From: Apiotrichum sp. Y4204
Taxonomy: Eukaryota; Basidiomycota; Tremellomycetes; Trichosporonales; Trichosporonaceae
Assembly (NCBI GenBank): GCA_025531455.1
Contig: JAMYHL010000010.1
Location: 310,001-374,000, forward strand
Length of the DNA: 64,000 nucleotides
Reading direction: 5' to 3'
The notes under the pieces: generated by a model
Told to the model about the DNA's origin: nothing
The model's input: only the letters and a program-made list of their open reading frames with translations
Database searches by the model: none
Program-made: the position numbers and the translations under genes
Shown here: positions 32,447 to 42,704 of the stretch, one piece after another
How positions within the stretch are numbered: position 1 is the stretch's first letter
Layout: every line of letters begins with the position of its first letter

Positions 32447-34088
32447 AGACGCACACCTTCCTATACCCTCATATGCGATATCCTCACTGCACCAGTTCTG
32501 TTGATGAGTGTGGAGTCCGAGTTGGTGAGAGGCTTCGCGGCGAGGAGTTGATCTTATGTTGGAACCCTGGCACTGGGCAATCGGGGTACTCAGAGAGAAG
32601 TTAGGTCACCGAGAGTGCATTGCGAATTTGCTGCCTGTAGTGCGGTTGCGGGCCTGTTGAACAGCCGACCAACATGGCCGTAGGAGCTGTAGTGCGACGG
32701 GTCTGTCGCTCGACGGGTCTTGCCCCATCCCGCCCTCGATTGTTACTGATGGTATTTAACACTGATTGCAAGGTTCAGTGATCCGCCACAGCTGCGTGAT
32801 TTGACCAGCATTGAACGCCCCTATCCGTCATGCACTGTACAAGGCTTCATGGCTTGGTGAATTCCTGTCTCACGTAGATTGGCGGTTCCGAGATCCCGAG
32901 AGGCGATCGACCCCGGCCAGAACAGCGGCAGTGGCAACCATCCGCTTCCCGCAGACTGCAGGAGCTGAGGCAAGCCAAATGCTGGTGGGTGTGAGAACAT
33001 TGCTACCCACTTGTAAGGCATTTACTACCTTGCGCAGATGGCGCATTATTACATGAGATGAGGACATGTGCAGTGCATTAGTTGAGTTAGTTGAGCATAT
33101 GCGAAGGCACATACTCTTGCATGGCTTGTTGCTCATGTGTTCATAGGGCTGCGTGCTGCGCCCCCTAGACTCGTAGAGCGTGTAGACGGTTTGGGGCGTC
33201 TGAGATCGGCGTCCTTGGCATCCAAGGGCGATCTGGTCCGAGAATGGATCTGGGGCGCGATATCAGATCAACAGGCGATCAGGCCCCGGAGCAGGCAGGT
33301 TAGTCAGTGCGCCGTATGCAATATGCATATCGCCACCTCGGTATTCCTGAATGCTGTATACCCAGATGTTGTATATGCTGTGCAACAAAGTGGTGTCTGG
33401 GTACTTTGGGTGGACATGTGGGCGCAGATTGAGGTGTGACACACACATTTGCCTAATTTTCTGGGCCTGGATGACGATTTGTATGCAATGGTCGTGCACT
33501 GCCATTTTAATGTAAAAGGAACACGTCCTGGCTAGCTGGCTATATCCTATTAGGAACATTCGGAATCGGTAAAGCCCCTGTGGCCCAGTGTTTGTTGTGC
33601 ACAGCATTGTGTAAGGGTTGGAGGCTTTGGAGGAGGATTTGGAGGGTATCCGGGGGATCGCTTCGGGTGGACGAGCGTCCGAGATTGTGGTTGGCTTGGC
33701 GACAACCGGGCGGCGTCATACATGTCATGCAAGGGAACAATGCAAGCCTGCAAGCCCGCAAGCAACACGTCTGTCAAACGCGGCTGTGGTGTGTGCGCTG
33801 CATGCGCTGTGTGCACCTGCTGTACTGCTGCACCCAGCGCGCAGCTGGCAGGCCAGAGGCGAAAGTGAGAGGGCGAGCATTCCGTCGTCATCCCCTCCCG
33901 TGCCGTGTTGACCCACCGACCACTGGGCCACTGACCACTGAGGGAGGCTCGCGCGTTGCCGCCATTTATGTATCAGGCGACCAGCACTCATCTCTCAATC
34001 TATCCTTCCCGTCTCGAGTCCATCTTCTTCATTCTAATCCATCCACCACACACACTACACCCAACACAACCTACAAGCCGCATCCAAC
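32447..34088. other. 1.6-kb intergenic region upstream of the annexin gene
   Basis: No supported gene. ORFs that run into the annexin gene in other frames (up to 388 codons) are shadows of its Pro/Gln-rich first exon. Confidence 0.5.
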
Positions 34089-35872
34089 ATGTACGGCGGC
34101 AACAACTACGGCGGCAACAACTACGGCCAGCCGCCCCAGCAGCAGTGGAACCAGGGCGGGTACGCCGGTCCGGGAATGCAGGGTGGCGGCGCGTCGCAGT
34201 GGGGTGGCCAGCAGAACCAGTACGGTGCTCCCCCCCAGAACCAGTATGGCGCTCCCCCGGCGAACCAGTACGGAGCCCCTCCGCAGAACCAGTATGGCGC
34301 GCCGCAGAACCAGTATGGTGCCCCTTCGAACCAGTACGGCGCAGCCCCGCAAGGACAGTACGGTGCTCCCCCGACGACGAACTACGGCGCACCGGCGAAT
34401 CAGTACGGTGCCCCTCCTGCGAACCAGTACGGTGCTCCCCCGGCGAATCAGTACGGCGCTCCTCCGGCGAACCAGTACGGCGCACCGCCTGCAAACCAGT
34501 ACGGCGCTCCCGCACAGCAGCCGTATGGCGCTGCCGCCCCTGCTGGCCAGTACGGCGCGCCCGCGCAGCAGCCGTACGGCGCCGCGCAGCAGAGCTATGG
34601 TCAGCCGGCACAGCCGCAGCCGGGCTTTGGGCCGCGTTACCTCGGCGTGCCCATCCCAGCGCCGCCGCCCGCGCCACCCCTCCAGCAGCTTCAGGGATAC
34701 AACCCCCAGTTTGACGCGGACCGCATCCGCAAGGCGACAAAGGTGAGTGCGCGAGTGTTGTGGTTGTGGGGTGGCCCCGGCGCCGGACGGGTGGGGGAGG
34801 GAATTGTAGGGATTGGATTTGAGAAATGAGGGGACCTGCTGTCCTGGAGAGGCAGAACGATGAGGAACGATGCGGAACGATGGGCAGGTGATTGATGTGA
34901 ACGGAGGGCGAAAGTCGTTTCCCTCACACAGAACACTGACCCCCAGGGCCTTGGAACCGACGAGCGGACACTTATCGACGTCATGGCGCCCTTGGACGCG
35001 TTCCAGATTGACATTCTTTCGCGCACGTTCGAGTCGACCGTCGGTCGCTCGCTCAAGACGACTCTCGAGAAGGAACTGAGTGGATGGTGGGTTACATTCC
35101 GATGGGATTTACAACTAACGACAGGTTTGAATATGTCATGGTGCTCAAGTCGCTCGGCCCGTTGGGCGGCGATGTTTACCTCCTCAATCGCGCGTGCAAG
35201 GGCATGGGAACACACGAGGACCTGCTCACGGAGATCCTCATCGGCCGCTCGAACCAGGAACTTCTGCTCCTCAAGGAGGCGTACCGTCGCACATACAACA
35301 AGGACCTCGACAGCGTGGTGCGCGGCGAGCTGAGCATGAAGACGGAGCGCATGTTCAACATGGCCCTCGCGTGCAACCGTGACGAGTCGACGTTTGTCAA
35401 CCAGCAGCAGGTACAGCAGGACGTCGAGGTGCTGTACCGCGCTGGACCCGGCAAGATTGGTACCGACGAGATCAACATCTGCAGCATCCTCCTGCAGCGC
35501 TCAGACCAGCATCTGCAGGCCATTGCGCAGGCGTTCCCGAACCGCTTCCGCATGTCGCTCTCGCACATGATCGAGTCCGAGTTCTCGGGCCACATGAAGG
35601 ACGCTCTCCTGCATATTGCACGCGGCGCCGAGAACGACGGCCAGGGTGTCTACCGTGACGTGCTCCTCCTCGAGGCCGCGATGGCAGGTCTGGGTACAAA
35701 GGACGAGCGGCTGTCCTACCGCATCGTCCGCGCGCACTGGAACCGCCCCCGATTCGGTGCCATCAAGAACCAGTACCAGCAGCTTTACCGCAAGAGTCTG
35801 CGCAAACGTGTCGAGGGCGAGACGTCGGGCAAGTACGAGAAGGCGCTGGTTGGTATCATCGAGCAGAACTAG
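34089..35872 (+). CDS. Annexin with NQYGAPP-repeat N-terminal tail
   Basis: Model: join(34089..34742, 34947..35086, 35125..35872), 513 aa. The N-terminal about 205 residues are low-complexity, with about fifteen copies of NQYGAPP or close variants after a Gly/Asn/Gln-rich start. This resembles the tails of annexin A7 and A11. The core has four annexin repeats, with motifs [39 protein letters not shown] and [14 protein letters not shown]. Annexins bind acidic phospholipids in a calcium-dependent way and act in membrane repair and traffic. The first intron is 204 nt and the second 38 nt. The repeat region is a coding minisatellite and so may vary in length between strains. Confidence 0.95.
34215..34545 (+). 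repeat. Coding minisatellite (21-24-bp units, NQYGAPP)
   Basis: Units of the type AACCAGTACGGTGCTCCC recur with synonymous changes through the annexin first exon. Most variation is at third positions, so the repeat is kept as a peptide. Confidence 0.85.
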
Positions 35873-36248
35873 GTTCGGGCTGAATGTCATTTCGGCGTGA
35901 AACGTCACGCCGAGCCCAGTCGTCTGTCATCTGTGTGATCTGTGTCTAGGCCTCCGACTCCCGACTCCTCCGACTGCCATGTTGTTCCGATTATATAGTT
36001 TTTCCTTGCTCATTCTGCCGTAGTGTAGTTTTCTGTGATATGCCATCTTGAAGAAGAATCAGTAGTCCCTTCGTCGCATTAAGTATGAAGAATCCGCACA
36101 TAATCTTGCCGTCTCTTGAAGAGCTTCAGCGTAAACTGGGCACCTCGACGTTCTTCCAGTCCTTCCTATCCGGCCTATCCAATTCCACCAGATCTTCCTC
36201 CAAGTTTACAATCCCAAAAACGTTGGCAGGAGGAATTGAATCCTCATT
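35873..36248. other. Intergenic region, annexin 3' end to tRNA-Leu
   Basis: The 376 bp hold the annexin 3' UTR and the sequence downstream of the tRNA gene. No further gene is seen. Confidence 0.5.
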
Positions 36249-36337
36249 TGACGAGAGTGGGATTCGAACCCACGTCCGAAGACTGCGGAGGTTGCTACAC
36301 CTTAACACAGCGCCTTAGACCGCTCGGCCATCTCGCC
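36249..36337 (-). tRNA. tRNA-Leu(AAG) with an 11-nt intron
   Basis: On the minus strand the 89-nt gene folds as a class II tRNA. The acceptor stem is GGCGAGA/TCTCGTC. The D arm is GCC...GGC with GAGCGGTCTAA. The anticodon stem is CTGTG/CGCAG with loop start TTAAGG, giving anticodon AAG. The variable arm is TC-TTCG-GA and the T arm GTGGGTTCGAATCCCAC. Eleven extra bases (TGTAGCAACCT) lie at the canonical intron position after base 37. The body is nearly identical to the tRNA-Leu(CAG) gene at 54648. Confidence 0.93.
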
Positions 36338-36484
36338 GGTCACGACAGCGATCCGGCGGCGATCTCCGCGGCGGCGATCGTCGGTCAAGCGATCGCGAGC
36401 GAGGGAGCGGCGAGGAAAGAGTCATGATGGATAAACAATTAATACCATACATCGTCTCGGCCCGTCAACACCTCACGGCTCTTT

Positions 36485-37919
36485 CTACTTGAGCTTCCAC
36501 TTGCCGCCCCCCTGCACGATTTCGACGGCGCGCCCCTCGTCGAGGGAGACGCGCCCGGCCTGGAGGATCGCGGTAGTGAGCACCGTGTCCTTGATGGTCG
36601 GCAGGCCCTTGCCCTCAAAGTCTGCCGCCTTGTCGGTGCCGGAATTTACGCGGCGCGCGGCGTCGATAAACTTTTCGAGGGAAATGTAGCCGTATCCGCG
36701 CTGCGAATCGAAGAAGCCGTCCTCGTCCGGCGAGTACTTCATGTACGTTGCGTTGATGTCGCTCTTGCCGACCGCGTCCTCGACGATCGAGTAGCCGCGG
36801 TGCGCCTGGTCGATGCGCACCTCGCCCTCTGACGCCATGTAGTGGAACCGCTGCTCCGAGTGCACACCGGCCTTGAGCGGCGCTGCCCACGACGCGGTGT
36901 ACACTGCTGTTCCGCGCTTGGCCGAGTCAGAGGTGTTGACCCAGTCAACCAGCAGCGTGATCGTGTCCTCTGTGCGCGAATCGCAGCCCATGTCTGTCGC
37001 AATGCCCTTGGTCGCCGACGCGGTCACGCGCGTCGGGACGTACCGCCCCTCAACCATCCAGCAGTGGATCTGATGTCAGCTTGCATGAGGTATATCTCAG
37101 CTCACATCAATGTGGTGGGAGTTGAGGTAATACGAAATGTCAGAGTCGATGCCCGCCCACGACTTGAACGTCTCGAGCTGGAACTTGGGCTGGGACATGT
37201 ACGACTGGTAAAAGTTGAAGTCGCCGAGCTTCTTTGCGCGTGCGCGAGCGTCATTGTACGCCGGGCTGTTGTCAGACATGCGACGCTCATCCACTCACTC
37301 AAAGCGCTTGTGATGCTCGACAAAGCATACGAGGCCTTTCTCCGCGGCGAGGTCGGCGAGCTTCTGGTGATCCTCCAGCTTCTGCGTCGCAGGCTTGGTG
37401 ACGAGCACGTGGTGCCCAAGATTGAGCGCGGCCTCCGCGATGGGAAAGTGGGTCGAGTCCGGCGTGAAGATGATGACTGCCGAGCCCTTCGGCAGCGCGG
37501 CAAGCGCGTCCTTGTACGCTTCAGCATTGCGCACGTTGCCCTCCGGGAAGCCGCGGAACGTCAGGTCCAGTCCGCGGTACACGTCGCCGATGTTCTTCTG
37601 GAAGTGCTCGCGCACCTCGGTGAACTTGCCGCCGTTCGTACCAGCCATCACGATGCTGATGTTAGGATAGGAGAGACTGGGGACTCACTCGCCGACCTTG
37701 CCCCGGCGCCGGAGGTCGAACATTGTTACGCCGACGACGCCAATCTGGTGGGTTAGCACGAGATTCGCCGAGAACCCACCTTCTTGTCCGACTTGGACTG
37801 GCCAGAGGGCGTGATGCCCGTGGTGTACTCGCCCTGGATGTAAGTTGAAGGAAGAGGCGGATTAAACTTACGGTACCCATCAGGCCGACGTCGATAGGTT
37901 TGAGGGATGACTGCGACAT
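36485..37919 (-). CDS. Gfo/Idh/MocA-family NAD(P)-dependent oxidoreductase
   Basis: Model: complement(join(36485..37069, 37106..37265, 37299..37655, 37689..37744, 37780..37833, 37872..37919)), 419 aa. The N-terminus has a Rossmann start [14 protein letters not shown], then [45 protein letters not shown] and the family's K-P motif (HVLVTKPAT). [34 protein letters not shown] and [18 protein letters not shown] belong to the substrate domain. The pattern fits a conserved fungal group sometimes annotated as a sugar-acid or galactose-type dehydrogenase. I cannot assign the substrate, although D-galacturonate reductase is one possibility. All five introns are 33-38 nt. It is divergent from the helicase gene. 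Confidence 0.85.
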
Positions 37920-38427
37920 CTCGAGTGGTGTGTAATTGATAGAGTGGGGAATGAGAGAAGAGATACTTCGGCAGGTGGTCTTTATACGACGTGCTTTCCA
38001 AGTCTGACAGACGAGGGAAAATGACAGGACTGAAGAGTCTCTTGTAGCCAACGCGAGCATTCCATTCCAACCTCTCCGGGTCCCCATCCCCCCTCTGTCC
38101 TCGATCCTCAAGCAGAGTCTGGTGTGGGATCCCCGGTATAATCGGGCCGGTAGACCGGTGCCTGAAACGGGAAAGGAGAAACAGAGAGATCGACCATGCG
38201 GTGTTACCTAAAACAACCATCTGCTTCTAGTCACGTGATATGTTTGGGGAGGGTCATTTCGGGGGATTTTTGGCTGGATTATTTTTTTCTGCAGGCCACT
38301 TTTTCTGGAAGCTCGCAGGCGCTCGCTGGGCGACGCGGGGGTGCTCGATGTCCGACGTCGGGCAAACATCATGCTGCAAGGTCGCATCTCATTCACCATC
38401 ACACACTACCCCATCCCATAAAACACC
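37920..38427. promoter_or_regulatory. Divergent promoter of oxidoreductase and DEAD-box helicase
   Basis: This 508-bp region contains the palindrome TCACGTGA at 38231-38238, about 190 bp upstream of the helicase ATG. A T-rich block (38275-38290) follows. No ORF is supported. Confidence 0.45.
38231..38238. promoter_or_regulatory. TCACGTGA palindrome (Cbf1/bHLH-type site)
   Basis: A CACGTG E-box with the flanking T and A typical of Cbf1 sites lies in the divergent promoter. The same 8-mer occurs upstream of TOP3 (51119) and YAE1 (54897). Confidence 0.4.
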
Positions 38428-40806
38428 ATGCTCCCTCGCATGGTTCTCGCTCGCAGCGCGGGGCTCGCGCTCCGCCGCCCCGCCAGCGTCCGTCCCATCG
38501 CCGTCTCGGTGCTTGCCCGCTCGCAGCGTGAGTTGCGGATGCCGCCACCCGTACTGACTCCAGTGTCTCTCGCCAGGGCGTACTCCGCGTCGAATGCCAA
38601 GGTCGTCGAGGAGGATTTCTTTGGTGATGCCGCCGAGTTCCAGCAGCGCGCGCCCGCTCGCCACCAGAAGCAGAGGGTCGAGTCGCTCATCCCGGAGGAC
38701 GACTTCTTTGCCGGAGAGGACAAGCCCCGCCAGGCGAGCCGGTTCGCGGAGGACGAGGACGTCGAGACCCCGGTCTCGAGCCAGGCGCCGCCGCGCGACT
38801 CGGACCCCAACGTCACCAAGCTTGTGCCCTTCGCGTCGCTCAAGGGCCGCGTGCTCGACCAGACGCTCAAGAGCGTCACCTTCAAGCCGTTCAACCTCCA
38901 GGCCATGAGCGAGGTGCAGAAGCGTGTGCTCGGCCGCATGCCTGAGCTGGCTGGCGGTCAGACGAGCGCAAGCCTCATTGCCGCCGAGACTCCCGAGGAG
39001 GAGGCGGCTCGCAAGGCCCGCGAGGAGGCCGGTCGCGAGGATCTCCTCGTCAAGGCCAAGACTGGAACCGGCAAGACTATCGCCTTCCTCATCCCCTCCA
39101 TCGATGCCCGTGTCCACACTATGGACAAGCTTGTGGCCAAGCCTGACGAGAACGGCGTGGTGCCGACGCTCGCCCTCCAGGGAAACATCCGCCGCGAGCA
39201 GACCCGCGCCACTGTCGGCACGCTCATCATCTCGCCTACGCGTGAGCTCGCGACCCAGATTGCCAATGAGGCCCTCAAGCTCCAGACGTGGTACAAGGAG
39301 ATGCAGGTGCAGCTCTTTATCGGCGGTGCCAACCGTTCCGAGCAGCTCAAGAAGTTCAGGAGCATCCGCTGGGGCCGCAAGGACATTATTGTTGCCACTC
39401 CCGGTCGTCTTGTGGACCTTCTGGATGAGCCAGTCGTCGCGAATGCCCTGGCCACGACCGACATGCTCGTCCTCGACGAGGCCGACACGCTTCTCGAAAT
39501 GGGTTTTGCCAAGGCTCTCGAGCGCATTGTCGACAGCCTCCCGAAGGACCGCCAGACTTTCCTTTTCTCGGCCACCGTCTCGCCTGCGATTGAGAAGGTT
39601 GCCCGCGAGTTCCTCAAGCCAAACCACACCCTCATCGACTGTGTTCCCAAGGACGAGTCCAACGTCCACCTTCATATCCCTCAGTTCGCCACCGTTGCTG
39701 AGCCCTCGCAGCAGCTCGCACACATCGCCCGCCTTGTTGCCCAGGACCAGCTGACCCACAAGAACTCCAAGATCATCCTCTTCCTCCCCACCACCAAGCT
39801 CACGCGGCTGTACGCCACCCTCATGCGTGAGCTCTCGCATTCGCACGTGTTCCCCAACGGTCTTGCCGTGCACGAGATTCACTCGAACCTCAACCAGACC
39901 AGCCGCTCGCGTGCCAACGAGCGCTTCCGTAACGAGAGGCGGCCGTCGATCCTCGTCACCTCGGACGTCTCGGCCCGTGGTGTCGACTACCCGAATGTCA
40001 CCCGCGTCATCCAGGTTGGCGTTCCCCAGAGCACGGACCAGTACGTGCACCGTGTCGGCCGTACTGGCCGTGGTAGCCAAGCCACTGGCCGCGGCGACAT
40101 TGTTCTCCAGCCTTTCGAGAAGCAGTTCATGAACGAGCTCCACGACATCAAGGTGCCGTTGTCGGAAGTCAAGGTCGAGGAGACCAAGACCGCGGTCGAG
40201 AAGCTTGCTGAGGACCAGCCTGCCGTCCTCGAGAAGGTGTCAAAGATTGAGGAGTCCGCTGCCGAGATCCCCAAACGTCTTGACCCCGAGGCTATCACCG
40301 AGGTCTTCACCTCGCTTATCGGCTTCTATGTCGGAAGGTCCGACATGCTTAGGAAGACCCCCCACAGCGTCTACACCAGCCTGCAGGAGTGGACCACAGG
40401 TGCGACTGGTCTTCCGGAGCCGCCATACCTCTCTCCCAGCTTCCTCGCGAAGGTCGGTATCAGCGAGAACCCGAGGGGCGGCCGCGGTGGTCGTGGCGGC
40501 CGTGGCGGCTCCTCAAGGGGCGGCCGGGGCTTTGGCATGCGCGCCGACGCCGGCGACCGTGATGGCGGTGACGGGTTCCGTCCTCGTTCTGATCGGGGAG
40601 ACCGTGGGGACGGCTTCCGCCCGCGTCGCGACTCGTTCAACCGCGGCGACCGGAGTGAGCGGGGCGGTTTCCGCAGCCGCCGCTTCGACGACAACGACTC
40701 GTACCGCCCGCGCCGGACGGGCGAGTTCCAGTCGGGCTCGTTTGACGCCGGCCGCGCTCGTGAGCGCGGACGCCCGCGCTCGGCGCCCCGCGACGACTTT
40801 TTCTAA
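38428..40806 (+). CDS. Mitochondrial DEAD-box RNA helicase, Mss116-like
   Basis: Model: join(38428..38527, 38564..40806), 780 aa. An Arg/Ala-rich N-terminus (MLPRMVLARSAGLALRR...) looks like a mitochondrial presequence. The helicase core has motif I AKTGTGKT, Ia ISPTRELA, Ib TPGRL, II VLDEADTLL, III FSATV, IV-V IILFLPTT and SDVSARGVDYP, and VI HRVGRTGR. An insert of about 40 residues, rich in Ala/Glu/Arg, separates the Q-motif region from motif I. The C-terminus is Arg/Gly-rich (RGGRGGRGGRGG) with repeated DRGD/FRPRR, as in mitochondrial splicing helicases that bind RNA without sequence preference. The 36-nt intron near the N-terminus is in frame and without stop, but it has GTGAGT, CTGAC and CAG signals. 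The inferred role is in mitochondrial RNA folding, splicing or decay. Confidence 0.9.
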   Translation: MLPRMVLARSAGLALRRPASVRPIAVSVLARSQRELRMPPPVLTPVSLARAYSASNAKVVEEDFFGDAAEFQQRAPARHQKQRVESLIPEDDFFAGEDKPRQASRFAEDEDVETPVSSQAPPRDSDPNVTKLVPFASLKGRVLDQTLKSVTFKPFNLQAMSEVQKRVLGRMPELAGGQTSASLIAAETPEEEAARKAREEAGREDLLVKAKTGTGKTIAFLIPSIDARVHTMDKLVAKPDENGVVPTLALQGNIRREQTRATVGTLIISPTRELATQIANEALKLQTWYKEMQVQLFIGGANRSEQLKKFRSIRWGRKDIIVATPGRLVDLLDEPVVANALATTDMLVLDEADTLLEMGFAKALERIVDSLPKDRQTFLFSATVSPAIEKVAREFLKPNHTLIDCVPKDESNVHLHIPQFATVAEPSQQLAHIARLVAQDQLTHKNSKIILFLPTTKLTRLYATLMRELSHSHVFPNGLAVHEIHSNLNQTSRSRANERFRNERRPSILVTSDVSARGVDYPNVTRVIQVGVPQSTDQYVHRVGRTGRGSQATGRGDIVLQPFEKQFMNELHDIKVPLSEVKVEETKTAVEKLAEDQPAVLEKVSKIEESAAEIPKRLDPEAITEVFTSLIGFYVGRSDMLRKTPHSVYTSLQEWTTGATGLPEPPYLSPSFLAKVGISENPRGGRGGRGGRGGSSRGGRGFGMRADAGDRDGGDGFRPRSDRGDRGDGFRPRRDSFNRGDRSERGGFRSRRFDDNDSYRPRRTGEFQSGSFDAGRARERGRPRSAPRDDFF

Positions 40807-41079
40807 GTCACCCTCAAAAAATACAATCGTACACTAGCTCTTGTCCCGTCCTAGCATCTCATCGGAGCTTCCTGGTTTAGGTGCACCGACTTGTGCAACC
40901 TTGCAACTGCAATACACTACACTCGCCGTGTTATCCATCACTGATCACTCCATAGACTTGTTGTTCCAGCATACCATGCAACACTGTTCATCCGCCTTGA
41001 AGAAGTATTACATGTCAGCCACAGCACAGTTGCATTGAGTGACATTTTAAGCTACGCTCTTCAAAGATAGGCCGGTCAC
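40807..41079. terminator. Shared 3' region of helicase and NDP kinase
   Basis: The 273 bp between convergent stop codons contain AAAAAATACAATCG and other A-rich stretches that may guide polyadenylation. No ORF is supported. Confidence 0.3.
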
Positions 41080-42409
41080 TTAGTTGTCGGCCATGATCCA
41101 GTCCCAGGCGGCGGTCTACCGTCAGCACAATCTTTGATGTCAACCCACCTTGTACTCGGAGATCTCCTCGGGCTTGAACCAGAGACCAATCTCCTTGGTG
41201 GCCGACTCGAACGAGTCGGACGCGTGCACAATGTTGCGGCCGATCGAGACGGCGTAGTCGCCGCGGATCGAGCCGGGGCCAGCCTCGAGCGGGTTGGTCG
41301 CGCCGACCATGACACGGCCCATCTTGATGGCGTTGCGGCCCTCGATAACGCTAGAAGGTTAGCCGGCGGGCAAGCAAAAGCAAAACAGTGCAGAAGGCCT
41401 GAATATTCTGACGTTACCCAGCCGGGTAGCAATCCAACTCACAAGGCAACGACGGGGACGCCCGAGGTGATGTACTCGACGAGGGAGGCGTAGAAGGGGC
41501 GCGCGGAGAGGTCGGCGTAGTGCTCCTTGGCGAGCTCCTTGGAGGGGGTGATCATCTTAAGACTGGGGTTAGGTCGGTGGTCCGGGTGGGCATTGTCGGT
41601 GGACGCAAATTCGCTTCTGCACAATCACGGGCGACGAATCCCAGACTGCCCGCACTCACGCAACAATCTTGTAGCCCTTCTCTGCGCCGTCAGCCACATG
41701 CAGTAACTCCAAACTCACCCTCGAAGCGCGAGAGGACCTTGGTCGCGATACCGCGGGCGGTGCCGTCGGGCTGCGGTCAGTATCCTTGTTCCAGCAAGGG
41801 CTCACCTTGACCATGATGAACGAGCGCTCGGTCTCGGTCTTGAACTCGCCGGCAATGGTCTTCTTGCCCTCCATCTTGACGGGCTGCACGGCTGAGCGTC
41901 AGCTTGCGGCTCTTGCTCGGTTTCAATCGTGGCTCCGTCTCTCGCCCCATCTCCTCTTGCACCTGCTCACGCCAGGGGTCTGGCCGCCCTGCGCACGTGT
42001 GCTGTTACTTCCTCTCCCTCGGCCTTACCAGTGCCGATCTCCTCAACCTCCTCACTCTTGCTCTCGCACTCTTGCTTCACTTGCACTTGCTCCAGAGCGC
42101 GCTGCAGCGGTGTCTTGGGCTTCTCAGAGGGGGAAGACATACTGTTGTACAGCGCAAGGCCGGCGACGGTGGCAGCGGCAGCGGCGGCGGCAGCGCCGTA
42201 GCGCGGGGCAGCGCGGGCGGACTGCGAAGCGAAGCCGCGGACTGGGGTAAGTTACGGGGTCTCGGGGCTCGGACAGGCAGGTCGAGCACTGCCTGACTTT
42301 TTATCTTTATCTCGCCGACATACCCGACTGGCGCGAGGCGGCGCGGAGACCTGGACATCAGCACGACAGAGGACGAGATCTCACCCTGGCGGACGGAGTT
42401 GGCGAACAT
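41080..42409 (-). CDS. NDK1: Nucleoside diphosphate kinase, mitochondrial form
   Basis: Model: complement(join(41080..41115, 41149..41350, 41443..41562, 41659..41680, 41719..41770, 41806..41891, 42029..42241, 42324..42350, 42385..42409)), 260 aa. The enzyme moves phosphate from ATP to other NDPs through a phospho-His. The kinase core is clear: [39 protein letters not shown] and the active His in NIVHASDS. Ahead of it are an Arg/Ser-rich presequence and an Ala-rich transmembrane stretch ([16 protein letters not shown]), which point to mitochondria. A 38-residue acidic stretch ([12 protein letters not shown]...) follows when exon 3 ends at 42029. A stronger donor, GTATGT, at 42142 would remove it in frame and give 222 aa. 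The eight introns range from 33 to 137 nt. Confidence 0.92.
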
Positions 42410-42704
42410 TTTGTGAATGAGTGTGGGTGTGGTGGAGAGTTAGTGTTCTCTGCAGCTCTAGGGCAGGTTTATATCGGGATGTCCAAATGTTGGGGGCTGG
42501 GCTGGGGGGGGGGGGTGACTGTCCGCGGGTGCCACTGATGAGCTCGGCGAGTGCGAGCGCGAGAGAGCGGTCTGATTCGCCGATTGGGTGGACATGAGCG
42601 TGGCGGATAAAGAACAACCCTGCAAAAGAGGTGAGAGTGGAGGTCGGTCCACAAGCCACAACGTGCACAGCGATCACTCTCCGCTCTCCATCATCCAGCA
42701 TGCC
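42410..42704. promoter_or_regulatory. Bidirectional promoter of NDP kinase and AlkB-like gene
   Basis: The 295 bp between divergent starts hold a reverse CCAAT box (ATTGG, 42583-42587), a TATATCGGG stretch near 42470 and a run of 12 G near 42504-42515. Confidence 0.4.

Noticed and set aside
33580..34746. 388-codon frame overlapping the annexin first exon
   Set aside because: The same repeats read in another frame give Arg/Thr/Ser runs. The annexin frame splices into a conserved core.
38389..40143. 584-codon open frame antisense to the DEAD-box helicase
   Set aside because: The sense strand encodes a complete helicase with all motifs. C-ending codon bias removes stops from the antisense frame.
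42504..42515. Run of 12 G in the NDP kinase promoter, with a similar run of 11 near 16297
   Set aside because: Simple homopolymers. A single run does not form a four-tract G-quadruplex motif with spacers, and length errors are likely.
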